Source: Cordia subcordata (lineage: Eukaryota > Streptophyta > Magnoliopsida > Boraginales > Cordiaceae). From it: a DNA stretch of 64,000 bases. The stretch lies in assembly GCA_028554755.1 (NCBI GenBank), contig JAPTOF010000003.1, forward strand, positions 28,910,001-28,974,000, given 5' to 3'. The notes beneath the pieces were generated by a model. It saw only the letters and a program-made list of their open reading frames with translations, was not told where the DNA came from and ran no database searches. Below, in pieces: positions 18,283 through 30,110 of this stretch. How positions within the stretch are numbered: the stretch's first letter is position 1; each line of letters opens with the position of its first letter. The position numbers and the translations under genes are program-made.

Positions 18283-18632
18283 ATCATGTTGTCAAGTCCA
18301 TGAATAACCTAAACTGCAAACACAACAAATAAAGTGAACATAATACGCATGAAACAGTTAGGAGGATTGAATTAAAACACTCTTCAAATCATGCAAGTAG
18401 AAGGCATAGAGAACGATGTAGGCTGTTGGATCGATGCACAAACGGCCAACAGACGTTCAGGATGATCTCATGGTTCTTGCTTTATGAAGGTGTGTTGTTA
18501 CAAGAAGAAAATTAAGGTCCACAAAGACATATGAATAATCAATATTCTACCGAAATGTTAACAAGCTAACTAAGTCATGCCAAGTAGACACTTGAGTTTT
18601 AGCGATCACTAAAAGCCAAGTTTTTAATAGTG

Positions 18633-18810
18633 ATTGTACAATCCCCGCCTATTCATGTCTTTCCAAATATATTGGAAACACAAGCACCTAATAATAATTT
18701 CAATGGCACAACCCCTGAAGATTTTACCTTTGCAACGGAAAGAATCTAATATGGATTAATTAATGATATGATCCCATCAGAAATTGCGTCCACACGGCCA
18801 ACACTCGAAG
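18633..18810. repeat. Upstream block of array units (copy)
   Basis: 'aacacaagcacc.aa.aa.aatttca..ggcacaacccctgaagat' and the next 100 bp match 30,115-30,250 and, more weakly, 12,780-12,910. This precedes the truncated unit at 20,098. Confidence 0.7.
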
Positions 18811-18819
18811 GCAACTAGC

Positions 18820-19449
18820 GAAAATTTTTTATTTTTACCCTCATTTTAAATTTTTATGTTAAAAATACCCTACTTTTTAAATTGTTTTCAAAAATACCCT
18901 TTTCGATAAATCACGTACCAAAATTTGAAAAAACGATAGGTAACTTATCGTGCACGAATCCCAAAATTTAAAAAAATAAACGATTACGTTTTTAACAAAA
19001 ACTTACCGAAAATGGGGCCATGCATTGAAGCCAAAAAAAAATTATGCATTGAAGCCAACGACCCAACATTCTGCATTGAAACCAAAAAAAACAAAGACAC
19101 ATGTATTAAATGCAGCAAAAAAAGTCCAACGTACATGCATTAAATGCGCACAAGCCTTTCAGCCAACAAATTGTGCAAATGCATTTAATGCATTACACGC
19201 CCCACGCCCCCACACCTCCACGCCCCACCCCCACCCCCAAACCTCAACTTTACCGTTTTCGTTAAAAATACATCGTTTTTTTAATTTTTTTTAAAATTAC
19301 CTGTTTATTTTTAAAAAAAAAAATTTGGGATCCGTGAACGGTAAGTCATGGTAAGTGACTCACTGAAAAGGGTATTTTTAAAAATAATTTAAAAAATAAG
19401 ATATTTTTGCTATAAAAAATTAAAATAAGGGAAAAAATAAAAAATTCCC
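18820..19449. mobile_element. Mutator-like MITE, family A copy 2
   Basis: It has the same terminal repeats and interior as 12,128-12,734. The flanking 9-mers GCAACTAGC (18,811) and GCGACTACC (19,450) differ at two positions. The paralogous region at 30,240-30,275 lacks the element, which supports an insertion here. Confidence 0.82.
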
Positions 19450-19458
19450 GCGACTACC

Positions 19459-20050
19459 TCATGGTTACAGAGATGCCACATCATTATCTATGACAAGATG
19501 TCAAAGAAAGTTAATGAAAATGGTCCTTTTAGTTGGCGCAAATAGTGCTGCAATATTAAATGCACCACTTAGGCGGATCCCAACAGACACGCCAAAGGGT
19601 CTTCCCTTGCCATCTTTGTGCAGTTGACAGCACCGAGGTTCTCCAGCAGTCTCCCCAAGCAACCTCGCCATCATAAGGAGCTCCATTTACCATTTTCTTC
19701 ACTTGCTAAATCTGTTGAGCCAGAAGAGCCTCCCCAAATCTTGAAGCCGTACATGCAATGGTTAGGATTAAAAAGAAAACATAAAACATAAAACAAAAAA
19801 ACTTCAAGAGAAAATAATTGTAAATTTTCGTGTTATCCAAACTACTGGTTATATCGTGAAACTATTACGTACTCTTTGTCATTTTATAGTAAAATGGTAG
19901 CCTATTTTTTATTTTTTTGTAGTGTCTCCCGTATTTAGCCTTTGAGGTTGATGTAAAACTTTTTTGTACATCTTGTGATTAATATAAGTCCTTGGTTACC
20001 AAGCAAAAAAAATCTCAAAAAAAATAATTGTAATTTGGATAAGTTGATTT
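19459..20050. other. Upstream region of the truncated GH1 unit
   Basis: 19,459-19,530 matches 30,275-30,345. 19,535-19,745 has no match in the other units, and its minus-strand 61-codon frame is unrecognised. Around 19,935-20,010, 'gccttTGAGGTtgatg..cttttTTGTACATCTTGTGAttaat' resembles the 3' tail of plant L1-type LINEs and is shared with 31,115-31,190. Confidence 0.5.
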
Positions 20051-20059
20051 TTTTTCAGG

Positions 20060-20105
20060 CGACGTACATTGGACATGAAGATTGGCTTCCCGTTGCCTAT
20101 AAATA
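20060..20105 (+). promoter_or_regulatory. Retained promoter of truncated GH1 copy 1
   Basis: TATAAATA at 20,098-20,105 lies in the same context as the second long gene (GATTGGCTTCCCGTTGCC before it, AGGAGCTA after it). The TGACG motif is altered to CGACG but ACGT is kept. The leader 'ttaattatacataacataaactagcc' follows. Confidence 0.75.
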
Positions 20106-20199
20106 GGAGCTAGAGAAGCAGCATTAAGCTTCCGCAAATATTTCTCCTCGTGTTTAATTATACATAACATAAACTAGCCAAGGTCTAAAAAAATAATTT

Positions 20200-20660
20200 T
20201 ATAAAATAAAACATGTGATAGGACATAATTAATAATTTTTTCCATGTCATATACAACTTGGGAAACAAATCATAATGAGCTTTTGTAACTTGTCGGATTC
20301 AAGGAAACCCAATGAAGAAGGAATTAACTTTTGTCACTGTCTATTAAACGAACTTCTTACTAATGGTATTATATATTCAACTTTAATTTTTCAAAATTAT
20401 TATGTGCAAATTAAAGATCTGTTTCCAATTTAAGAGTGCCTAAGATGTCATAGATAAGCATATATCGAGCCTTTCGTGACATTGTGGCACTTTGATCGTC
20501 CCCAAGTGATAGACGATCAGTATGGTGGCTTCCTAAGTTCACAAGCCGTGTAATTTTACGTTTTGTAGAGTTACAAAATATATGTTGGTTGAATTCTAAT
20601 TACTCTTTGAAGACAATATGTAACAGTACTGATTCTTTTTGCCGAGGTAACAGTATTGGT
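20200..20660 (+). pseudogene. GH1 'promoter + exon 5-6' pseudogene, copy 1
   Basis: The leader joins directly to the late part of intron 4, so exons 1-4 are missing. Exon 5 (20,297-20,365, 69 nt) and exon 6 (20,462-20,549, 88 nt, with [12 protein letters not shown]) keep their lengths. The exon 5 acceptor is TCGG instead of TCAG and the exon 6 acceptor is also lost. Intron 6 follows and stops where exon 7 should begin. It cannot make an enzyme. The same two breakpoints occur in the copy at 31,280. Confidence 0.9.
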
Positions 20661-20689
20661 ATTGTTTGTACATTAATTATATATAACTT

Positions 20690-21065
20690 CTACAAGTAAT
20701 GAAAACGATTGATATAATATTTGTGGTCATGTGTACGTTGACTTTATATGCATAATGTTGTTTGTGTCTTTCATTTGTGAGTGTATGGAAATTGTGCATG
20801 TGTGCGTGTGGGAATTGTGTAGGTTTGTGATTGAAATTTGTGTGTGCATGTCTGAAAATTATATTTATGTTTTTTAAATGACCATTTGAAAAACGGTGAA
20901 AATAATTTTGAGATATTTCTTGATTTCTTAAAAAATAGTTCACAATTTTCGACAAATGAAAATAAAATCAACTCCACCAAATATGTTTCTATCATAATTT
21001 TTGTTTTCTATAGAAACAAAAACAAAATTAGACAAATGAAACACAACTTAATTTTCTGTCAAACT
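20690..21065. repeat. Segmental repeat pair A (with 34,420-34,795)
   Basis: 'tttgtggtcatgt.tacgttgactttatatgc' through 'aaacacaactta' is matched at 34,420-34,795 on the same strand. It is non-coding. A further related stretch leads into 45,050-45,120. Confidence 0.8.
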
Positions 21066-21113
21066 TTAGCTGCAGCATAGAACTGGAAAGCTAATCAATA
21101 CATTATACAAACA

Positions 21114-21229
21114 GCCTGTTTGGCTCTACTTATTTTTGGGCTTACAAGTCCCAACAGTAAAAAACATGTAAGAGGCATTTTTTACTGTTGGGGCTTGTAA
21201 GCCCCCAAAATAAATAGAGCCAAACAGGC
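21114..21229. mobile_element. 116-bp fold-back MITE
   Basis: GCCTGTTTGGCTCTACTTAT and its near-perfect complement at the right end cover almost the whole element, leaving a short loop near 21,168. The paralogous sequence at 45,110-45,125 lacks it. The target duplication is unclear, so the superfamily is not assigned. Confidence 0.8.
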
Positions 21230-21254
21230 CCAAATATCTACTGGAAAAAATTAA

Positions 21255-21812
21255 GAGGGTGTTTGGTTTGGCTTTTAAGTTAGTCAAACATGCTTAAGCC
21301 TAATTTAAGTAGTAAACACGTTAATTTTTCCGAAATCAATGCTTTTTAATTGACTTTAAGCAAAAAAGAAAAAAAGCTCCTTATGACTTAGTTTAGGAAA
21401 AAAAAATGATAAATCATTTATTATCTTATCCTTATCTTTTGATCATTATTACTAAAATATCGTTAATCGTTTATCTTATACTCACTCTTTTAGTTTTACT
21501 ATTATAGTTTATTTAATAATTATAAATACTTATATTATATAATATAAATTAAATTATTAAATTATAACATTTTGATAATATACTTTTAAAAATAAATAAA
21601 TAATTATATTTATATTTTTTTAACTTAATTCTATTTTCACATCCTTAATAGTTATTTTAACAATATAAGTTATTTTTTAATCTACTTTAACTAAACATTT
21701 AAATACTTATTTTTATAGTTACAACTTTTATTCAAACACGTAACTACTTAAAGTGAAAAGTTAAAAAAAAATATTATAAGTAACTTCTCAATAAGCCAAT
21801 TCAAACACCCTC
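21255..21812. mobile_element. Tourist-like (PIF/Harbinger) MITE
   Basis: Ends are GAGGGTGTTTGGTTTGGCTT and an inverted match (AAGCCAATTCAAACACCCTC). A TAA target duplication flanks it at 21,252-21,254 and 21,813-21,815. The empty site is present at about 45,129-45,145 ('gaaaattaatacaaacacc'). The 558-bp interior is AT-rich and non-coding. Confidence 0.87.
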
Positions 21813-22019
21813 TAATACAAACACCTACTAGTACTAGTGAAAATTAATACAAACACCTACTAGTACTGGTGAAAATCAATTCAAACATCGACCAGTGAAA
21901 ACTAAAAGAGAAACCAAGCGCAGCATTTGGTTTCTGGAATTTTATAAAATTTTTGGAAAAGGGAGATCAGGAATTTTGAATTTTTATGTTTGTTTCGCAG
22001 AATAAAAAAATATCTTTGA

Positions 22020-23820
22020 AAGTATCATATTTCGACAAATCCAATGAAAAAGGAATTAACTTTTATCACCGCCTACTGAACAAACTTCTTAACAACTGTA
22101 TTGTATATTCAATTTTAAATTATTATGTGCAAATTAAAGATCTGTTTCCGACTTAAAAGTGAGTATGGGTATCATACATAAATAGATGTGGAGCCTTTAT
22201 GACTTTGTGGTACTTTGATCATCCACAACTGATTGACGATCGGTATGGTGGCTTCCTAATTAGTTCACGAATCGTGAAATTTTACATATTGCAGAGTTAC
22301 AAAATATGTGTTGGTTGAATTCTAATTACTCTTTGAAGACAATATGCACCAGTACTGGTATTGTTAGTACATTAATTATATTTAAAATATATAAGTAATG
22401 GAAATTATTGATACAATATACAAATACAATACAATAGACTTTTAAGGGTATATAAAAAAATAGAAAATAATAATAATTACTTACCTTAGTCTCTTTGTGT
22501 GATCCGCAGAATTTTATATAACAATGAGAAGTTTCTATCTATCATAAAGAAAATTTTCGTTATTACTAAATGGTCATAAAAAATTATTCACAAAATAAAA
22601 TTTTAACAAAATATTTAAGATCGAATTGTAACATTTATTAAGAAAGTGTTAGTAAAGCCATAATGTGAAAAATGATGTTACATGTAAATTGCTAGCAATA
22701 ATTGAGAAATCGTAATGCTTGCATTATCATCGTCACCAACAACTCAACCAAATAATGGCGCTTATTGAGTAAGCATTGAGGAAGTCACAATGTGAACAAT
22801 GATATTGGGTGTGAATTGTTAGCTATAAATGAGACCAAATAGTTATGCTTGCTTTGTCATTATCACCAACAACTCAACAAAATAATGACACTTGGCAAAT
22901 TATAAATGGTAACACTTTGTCAAGAATAACAATTGAAAATGAATTGCCTCAGAATCATCAAACTAAATGCCAACACTTTCCTACTACTGCCACCTATCCT
23001 TGTTTGGCGACCATAATAATTATTACAGTTGTTGTCAATTACATATGAAAATGATAATTGGTAAACACTTCAGAAAATTATACAATTTTCATCGCCTTGT
23101 ATAGTCGTTGAAATAGCCAAAAAGCAATGGCTTCATAAAATGACGCCTAACAAATTGTTAGAAAGAAAAATAATAATGCAAAAAATTGTCAAAAAATTAA
23201 GTCAAAAGAAAGCATTGGGAAGCAGTGTTTTTTGTACTGATATTCTGTGAATACAAATGTTTTGGTTCTCAACATTTATCTTGCTGGCTACCCATAGACA
23301 GAACTCATTTTCAACCAGTTGGCATCTTAATTAGTAGAAAAATATCATGCATGTAACAGAAGTGTGATATAAACTTTTGACCACCCTTAATAATTATCTC
23401 CGTGGAGTATGACCTTTTCACACTTGCAACTCAAATTTATAGATAGCCAACTAATTAATATTGATTCATTTCCTAGTTCAAAGCAAAAAAATTAATATTG
23501 ATTCATTTTTCTATTGGAGGAAATATAATAACTGATTGGCTTCTCTGTCAAACGACCAAAATCCCCAACTCTCAAGTGGTAACCAGAAAAGAAAACTATA
23601 TAAATTAGATTGACCATTACTGTGCCCTGTCCATGAGATTCTTCTCTTTCCATATGTGAAACACGTGATTTTTTTTTTTTTAACACGTGAATTAGGAATG
23701 TAGGCCGTGAATCCAAGGCCCTAAATATGCAAAAAATCCATATTGCATTAAAACTTTATTATTATGATAACATACATATTCTCTTTTACCAATATATTAT
23801 TTAAGAAATTGCTGAAAATG
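22020..23820. repeat. Segmental duplication B, copy 1 (with 31,480-33,241)
   Basis: From the exon 5 remnant onward, about 1.8 kb is colinear with 31,480-33,241, ending at 'atattatttaagaaatt'. No gene is seen between 22,420 and 23,820. The short open frames differ between the copies and are not conserved. Confidence 0.85.
22035..22276 (+). pseudogene. GH1 exon 5-6 pseudogene, copy 2
   Basis: Exon 5 remnant (about 22,035-22,101) and exon 6 remnant (about 22,183-22,276; 'gactttgtggtactttgatcatcc') lie in the same order and spacing as the other cassettes. No promoter or leader precedes it. Intron 6 follows and ends at the same breakpoint as copies 1 and 3. Confidence 0.82.
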
Positions 23821-24419
23821 GTCTCCTTTTAAATTGGGAGGAAGGTATAATCGTTAGGTTTAAGTTACCCCATGGCAAACAATACATGCATGCCAATACA
23901 TGCTATCAGTTTGGATAATGTGCACCACATGCACTGTACACCTTATTACTACTGTGCACCATATTGCGTGTGAACTGTATACACGTTCACAACTTTTGTA
24001 TTATACGTTCATAATTTTTAAAATATATATTCACAACTTTTAATTATTTACATATACATCTCATATAATATATTCATAATTTTAATATTTTATATTCAAA
24101 ACTTTTAATTATTCACCGCTCTTGTACTATATGTTAAAAAATTTTACATTATATATTCACAATGATAAACTACCTAGTTACAACTCGATCTTTATGATAT
24201 GTTCAACTCTAAGCTCCAAAAATTTAGCCCTTCATGCCATCTTCCCATAAGCCCCCGTCAGAATCTTCTTCGCCATTATCGTCTGCAACACTGTTAGCAT
24301 CATCAGTCTGAATTCTTCACTTTTACCAGCATATTCATGACTCGCAACTTCTTCACTATCTCCAAAGCAAAAATTTTCTAGGCTATCAGCTAACTCATTA
24401 TCACAATTGAGATCACTAC

Positions 24420-25552
24420 TGTCACGCCCCGAAATCTAAACTTAACCCGAGGCGTGACACGCCACAGGTTTAAACCTGCAAGGCTACACTAACCTACTAA
24501 CCAAAAGCATATAAACCTGCTCAACACATATCAAAGATCCATGTACCATTAACTATTTATACAGACAAAAGATTTAGTTTACATTTCATTTATAAAAAAT
24601 AACAATATTTCATATTTTAAGTTTGCAATAATTACACATGTCCCAAAAAGACTGAAGTCATTCTACAAAAGAACCCAGCTGAGGAAGTCTCTAGCTAGGC
24701 TATGGTGGGTTCTCTCCTTGGCGTGCCTGACTACCACGCTCTGCAAAATAGATATGTAAAAGTATGAGCGAAACGATGTTCAGTAAGTGGACACCCTAGA
24801 TGAAGCTTAAGGACAGCTCTAAAGGAAGGCTAAATAAAGATAACACAATAATAACTGACAAGATAATAAATTCTTTGTTTATTAGAGTTACATAGACTGA
24901 GCCAGGGGGAGAAGCTTATACTCGAAACCACAAATTACACGCAGGGCAGAACTTCCGTAGGGCCGTGATATTGATACTAAATACCCCATCACACCACATA
25001 TAGGCATTTATACACCTCTTCTTCTCACGGTGAACCCCATCTCACCCGCCGGATGGGTGTCACAACCCCAGGAAACACATTCAACACAGACATCACACTG
25101 AATAGTTCCAGAATCCCAGGATTTCAACAAATATAAGTACACATCAAATACAAACTCAGAATTATGATTTTACAATGACAATCCGGAAGAGGATAATTAA
25201 GAGTGCTCAGAAGACCCAAGTAAAGCGGAGACCGGAGTCCAGATGGGTAGTCCAACTTACCCCTGTCCAGTATTCAGTCACACTCCGTTCCTACCTAACA
25301 TTATATAATAATTATTAGTTAGTTTAATATGTCAATAACGGAAAAATAAAATATAGACTTCATGTTTGTATATTTAACCAAAGATAAGAAACAACACACC
25401 AATCTACATATATCTTCACAAGCTACTAAGAACTAATTAGCAAAGAAGTTATGATGCAAAGTAGGAAAGAACATTATAAACACGTATAATCAACCTAACC
25501 ATTCTATCAACGATCATACGCTAAGTTCCACTCATTTTCATAAGGACAATCT

Positions 25553-25610
<58 letters not shown>

Positions 25611-26334
25611 CCATGGTGCCTTCCTTTACTACCAATTTTAATAAACTACACACATGCCAAGCCAACTCTAATTAAATGCAATATACCAAATTTAATCTTA
25701 CACAAGGCTTTATATAAATATAAACATCATTGATAACATGCCAACCATTCATATAATATATTAATCATTTTTCTTAGGAAGATATGTAGTTGGCTCAAAT
25801 AATTATAAACATAAGAACAAATATCATGTTCAACCTCATAAGTTATGACATGCTTACACTTGACAAATTCATTTACACCTTTCTAGCTTAATAAATAGTT
25901 CAAAGAACCTAAATCATACACTTATTCATGTGTAAAAACCCATAAGAAATTAAGGTAAAGCAATTAAATAAATAACTTACTTACTTGAACTTGTCAAATA
26001 GAAAAAGACCTAATCTTGCTCTAATTTCCAGCAATAGCAGTAGTGAAAGAAGAAGGGAAAAAGAGGGGTTTTGAGGCTGTTTTGGACAGAGAAAGAAGAG
26101 CAAAATAAAGGTTTTTGGGGCTGGTTTTTATCTAATCAATTAGAGTTTATTAAAATTGTATTTCAGCCCCCTAAAATCTGGTTAATTAACAAAATAACCC
26201 AATAGAAGCCAGCTGTATTTTATTTGCACAAACACATGCACACACATGTATAGATTGGTAGAAAGCTTATCTCATTTTTCAGATTTTTCTTCTTTTTCTT
26301 TTCTGGTTCTTTTCCTTTTTTTCCAGATATTACA
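24420..26334. mobile_element. Solo LTR (probably Ty3/Gypsy-type)
   Basis: It starts TGTCACGCCCCGAAATC and ends ATATTACA, giving TG..CA ends. It is flanked by ACTAC at 24,415-24,419 and 26,335-26,339. The uninterrupted site is in the other arm (complement near 15,295-15,310). The 1,915-bp body has no protein frame. The TGTCACGCCCCG start is common in plant Gypsy LTRs (recollection, not searched). With no second LTR or internal region, a solo LTR fits best. Confidence 0.85.
25557..25608. repeat. (AT)n microsatellite
   Basis: About 25 AT units inside the solo LTR. Confidence 0.96.
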
Positions 26335-27176
26335 ACTACCCTTCAGGAATAAAAGCCTAAGCCTGCCATTGGCACCCTCAACTTGAAAATTCAAGAAGTG
26401 ATAGTCACTGCTTTCAAATCCTTTTCTGATATTGACCGCAAAACCCCAAAAAAAATATATTTGGTTGTTGATGACGTTGACACAAGCATATTCCCAATAT
26501 TGATTTTTCTAACGAGTGTAACATTGCAATTGTTAAGGTTAATTAAATGACCCCACAAATCTGAAATTCTATCATTTTTAATTATTTTTACATTAAATAT
26601 ACTTGAAGCTTTAAAAGAATGAATGATTAGAAATGGTAAATTTAATTAAGAATGATTGAAAATAATAAATTTTTATATTAATAGAAATATTAATTTGATT
26701 TTAACGAGTGTAACGCTAGAAGACCAAAAATTATATATATACAAAGTGTTGAATAACAAACTTGTCGGTGACATTAGGAAAAGATTAAAAAAACTCTAAC
26801 TCCGTAGAAATGACCATTATAAAAAGAAGTTTTACAGACTAAAAATCTTTTCTCTTCTCCTACAAACGCCATGCTTATGATGAGTTAATTTACTACACAT
26901 GCGAATACTTTATTTCACTTAAATATGTCTCACGAGAGAATCGAAATTTTAAATATTTATTTTATTACATGGTTCATTAGATGTGCCGACTAGGAATTAG
27001 ATATTCAAACAATGAGATTAGTGTCACAACAAAATTCACTGAAGTGCTATAATTATTTGCACGTTAGAAAAATAAGACATACTAATGTACATGTTGCATG
27101 AGACGATGTTTGACTAGAAAATGTTAAAGTAAATACATTTTTGGTCTCATTATAAATCAAGGCAAAAGATACTTAC

Positions 27177-27285
27177 AATATAGCCATCCTGACGAATCAA
27201 AGGTGCTCATAGAAACAAGATACTCTCTTATAATCAAAAAAGACTTTCCAGAGTGATATCTCTTGATCATCTAGATCAGGGGTAC
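27177..27285 (-). pseudogene. GH1 exon 12 fragment, minus strand
   Basis: This is a 109-nt match to exon 12 on the minus strand, with the donor kept and the acceptor AG changed to CG. A stop arises near its end ('cacctttgattcg' region). Intron 11 lies between it and the exon 11 fragment. Confidence 0.85.
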
Positions 27286-27515
27286 CGAAAGAAGTAATTT
27301 TCATTAAATAGTTAGATAAAATTATCTTCGGAATTTATATAACATTTTGACAACTCATTAAAAATAAATAGAATACTAATATATCACTCATAGACGTTAA
27401 ATAGTCGTGCACATAATATATAGTTTTATTAAATGAATTTTTGACAATTCGCCTATGATAAATGTATAGTAATTATCACTCACAAGACATTAAATAATGA
27501 AAGTCTAGTAAATAC

Positions 27516-27615
27516 CATTCTTGATGATATAAAATTTTGGACTATTATACTTTGTCTTTTTATAGACCATCAAATCCATGATCCCTCTAGGATATATGAA
27601 AAGCCACTCAATAAC
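27516..27615 (-). pseudogene. GH1 exon 11 fragment, minus strand
   Basis: This matches exon 11. The nucleophile motif reads IIKNG, so the catalytic Glu is Lys. Homology ends at the exon's 5' edge, where sequence starting 'attctgcattc'-like on this strand is unrelated to intron 10. Confidence 0.85.
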
Positions 27616-28699
27616 TGAATGCACAAGACTACGAGCATATTGAATTGAAAACCACTATTACATGCTACAATGGCAATTTTTGAGTCACATATCTAGAGTT
27701 AATATGGAAGACATTAAACTAACCGTCACTTCGATAAATTACATCTAAAAGCGATACACTAAACTACCGTCACTTCAATAAATTATATTACATAACGATA
27801 CATAAATTGAATGCATAAGACTACGTGCATATTGAATTAAAACCAATATTACGTGCTATGTGTTTTGTCTGTTAGGGTAATTTGGAGCAATGTAGCCTGA
27901 GTTATTTGCAGTGGTTACACTGTCATCGTACAACTTCGTTTGATTGATCTATCTGGTTTGGTATACGCCATTCTCTGTCCCGCCCTCATCTTTTTTCATG
28001 CAACCGAGTTGGATTCGAATACAACATCCACCTAGGTGCTGGAGGCCATTAAAATTTGTGTCCCAAGGGAAAGAATGTTACGGAGTACGTGGCCTTGTAC
28101 GCTTCAATCGTATACTACCAAGGTATCATGCTTGAAGCATCTCGATTCCTAAGCCAGGCAACAAGTGCATATGATGAGGGAAAATTGAAACGTTAATGGA
28201 AAAATTAACTACTTAAAAATCTCTAATGAGACAAATAATATAATACAAACCTTTTATTTTTTAACTTTACATAATTCATTTCCTGTGTTAGCTTGTAAAA
28301 ATTAAAAACTTTCCCAACAATCATATTACCATTTGAAATGTTTCAAAATTTTTGCAAGAGAAAAAGAAAAAATCCAACAAATATTTTTAACTTAAGTAGT
28401 TGAAAAATATTAACTGACTAAATATCTTTTAAAAGTAATTAAAAATCAAAATATAAAAATATAAAATATGTTTGTACATTTGTTGCTTTATTATAAAATA
28501 AAAACATATGTCTTGTCATGTGATTTGACTCTTTAAGGGCATGAATGGTATTTTCTAAAGATATTTAATTATTCCGTAAAGTTTAACCTACGAAAGGACC
28601 TAGAAAGGGAAAAAAATAATCAAGGGTCTTATTTGGCCTAATGCCTAAAAACAAGGAACTTAAATGCCTTTTTCCTAATATATGAAGTATAATTTTCTT

Positions 28700-28700
<1 letters not shown>
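27616..28700. other. Intergenic, with a diverged local duplication
   Basis: 'tgaatgcacaagactacgag' (27,616) is repeated as 'tgaatgcataagactacgtg' (27,799) with about 50 bp of similarity on each side. 27,880-28,190 is less AT-rich and has a 63-codon frame, which I do not recognise. 28,200-28,680 shows nothing. Confidence 0.45.
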
Positions 28701-29142
<442 letters not shown>

Positions 29143-29473
29143 TTCTTTAAGAGAAACAAGTTGTCAGCAGTTCCATAAGAATGTTGTTGCATGACATTTT
29201 AATTTGCAAAGGAACTCTCTTTCCATGTGTTGCTGAAATCCTTGTTCAATTTTATATTGTGTGTAATAATAAGATGGGATCCAGTATATTAGTGCTGGTA
29301 TTATCGCACCCACGCTGTATGTAATAAGATTTTTGATTTGCTTTCTTTCTATGTTTTTTTGATTTTCACATGTGAGTTTTAGAAATATTTTTCAAATGTC
29401 GTATTCTATTATATGGTTTCTGCTTTATTTCCTTTGTATGTTTTTCGAATTTGAAGCCTATAACATGTGCTTT

Positions 29474-29522
29474 GTCCCACATCGAAGACTTAAGAATGTT
29501 GCAATACCATATTGTTTATAAA
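29474..29522 (+). promoter_or_regulatory. snRNA-type promoter motif pair (USE + TATA)
   Basis: GTCCCACATCG at 29,474-29,484 matches the plant snRNA upstream sequence element RTCCCACATCG. TATAAA begins at 29,517, 32 bp after it, close to the spacing of Pol II-type plant snRNA promoters. The sequence from about 29,545 does not look like U1, U2, U4 or U5. It may be a relic or a dispersed copy. Confidence 0.45.
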
Positions 29523-29524
29523 AA

Positions 29525-30110
29525 CAATTGAGGCAAAACTCTTTGTTATTGGTTCTTCTTAATCTAACTTTTATACAAATTGAGCTATTACAATTCAAGT
29601 TTCATTCTAATTTTAATTTAATTTTTTTGTGTTCACACGCGCACACACACATATATATGTATGTATGTGTATGTTTGAAAGAGTAGTAAATTTTATCTAC
29701 ATTTTAAAGTGTAACTATATTAGTAACACTTTCAAATGTATCTAATATTAACCACATATTTAAATATAGCAAATTATACCATTTCCAATGCCTTGTGTCA
29801 GGATAGCCAAAAGATGACGACTTTATAATGTATCTAAATTTTTGTGTAGCTAGACTCCAATAACACCTAGGAGGAACGTGAGTGGTTCCCATGACAATTA
29901 GACATTCTCTTTCCTTATTTTTATTTATATTTTGAATGGAATGGTGATCCACAAATTTCGAAAGCCCTCCAAGTATTGAAAGAGTCCTAAATTTACAATA
30001 CTCGCTAGGATTCCTAATATTTTATTATGAGAGAATGTTGAATGACAAAAAACTATGTAAGAGAAAAACATAATTTAGATGAGAAAAATAGTTCTTATAT
30101 TGCTACTTAT
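29525..30110. other. Intergenic
   Basis: No gene is seen. A CA/TA microsatellite lies near 29,635-29,680. 30,025-30,105 matches 11,575-11,660, so it belongs to the shared unit boundary. Confidence 0.5.

Larger units (their letters stand above)
17210..18632. mobile_element. Degraded CACTA (En/Spm-type) element
   Basis: The right end reads TTTTTAATAGTG, the complement of a CACTA terminus, preceded by GCGATCACTAAAAGCCAAG. The left end, near 17,210, is a weaker inverted match. Between 17,230 and 17,510 there are many copies, in both orientations, of a TTAGCGACC-like motif, typical of CACTA subterminal repeats. No transposase is seen. The left terminus and target duplication are not certain. Confidence 0.65.
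23893..27615 (-). repeat. Right arm of the inverted duplication
   Basis: This is the reverse complement of 13,984-16,175, interrupted by the solo LTR at 24,420-26,334. It lacks the Helitron of the left arm. Homology to GH1 stops at the 5' edge of exon 11 (27,615). Confidence 0.87.

Noticed and set aside
19501..19686. Minus-strand 61-codon frame with moderate composition
   Set aside because: Unrecognised, not present in the homologous unit at 30,300, and no splice or promoter context; too weak to call a gene.
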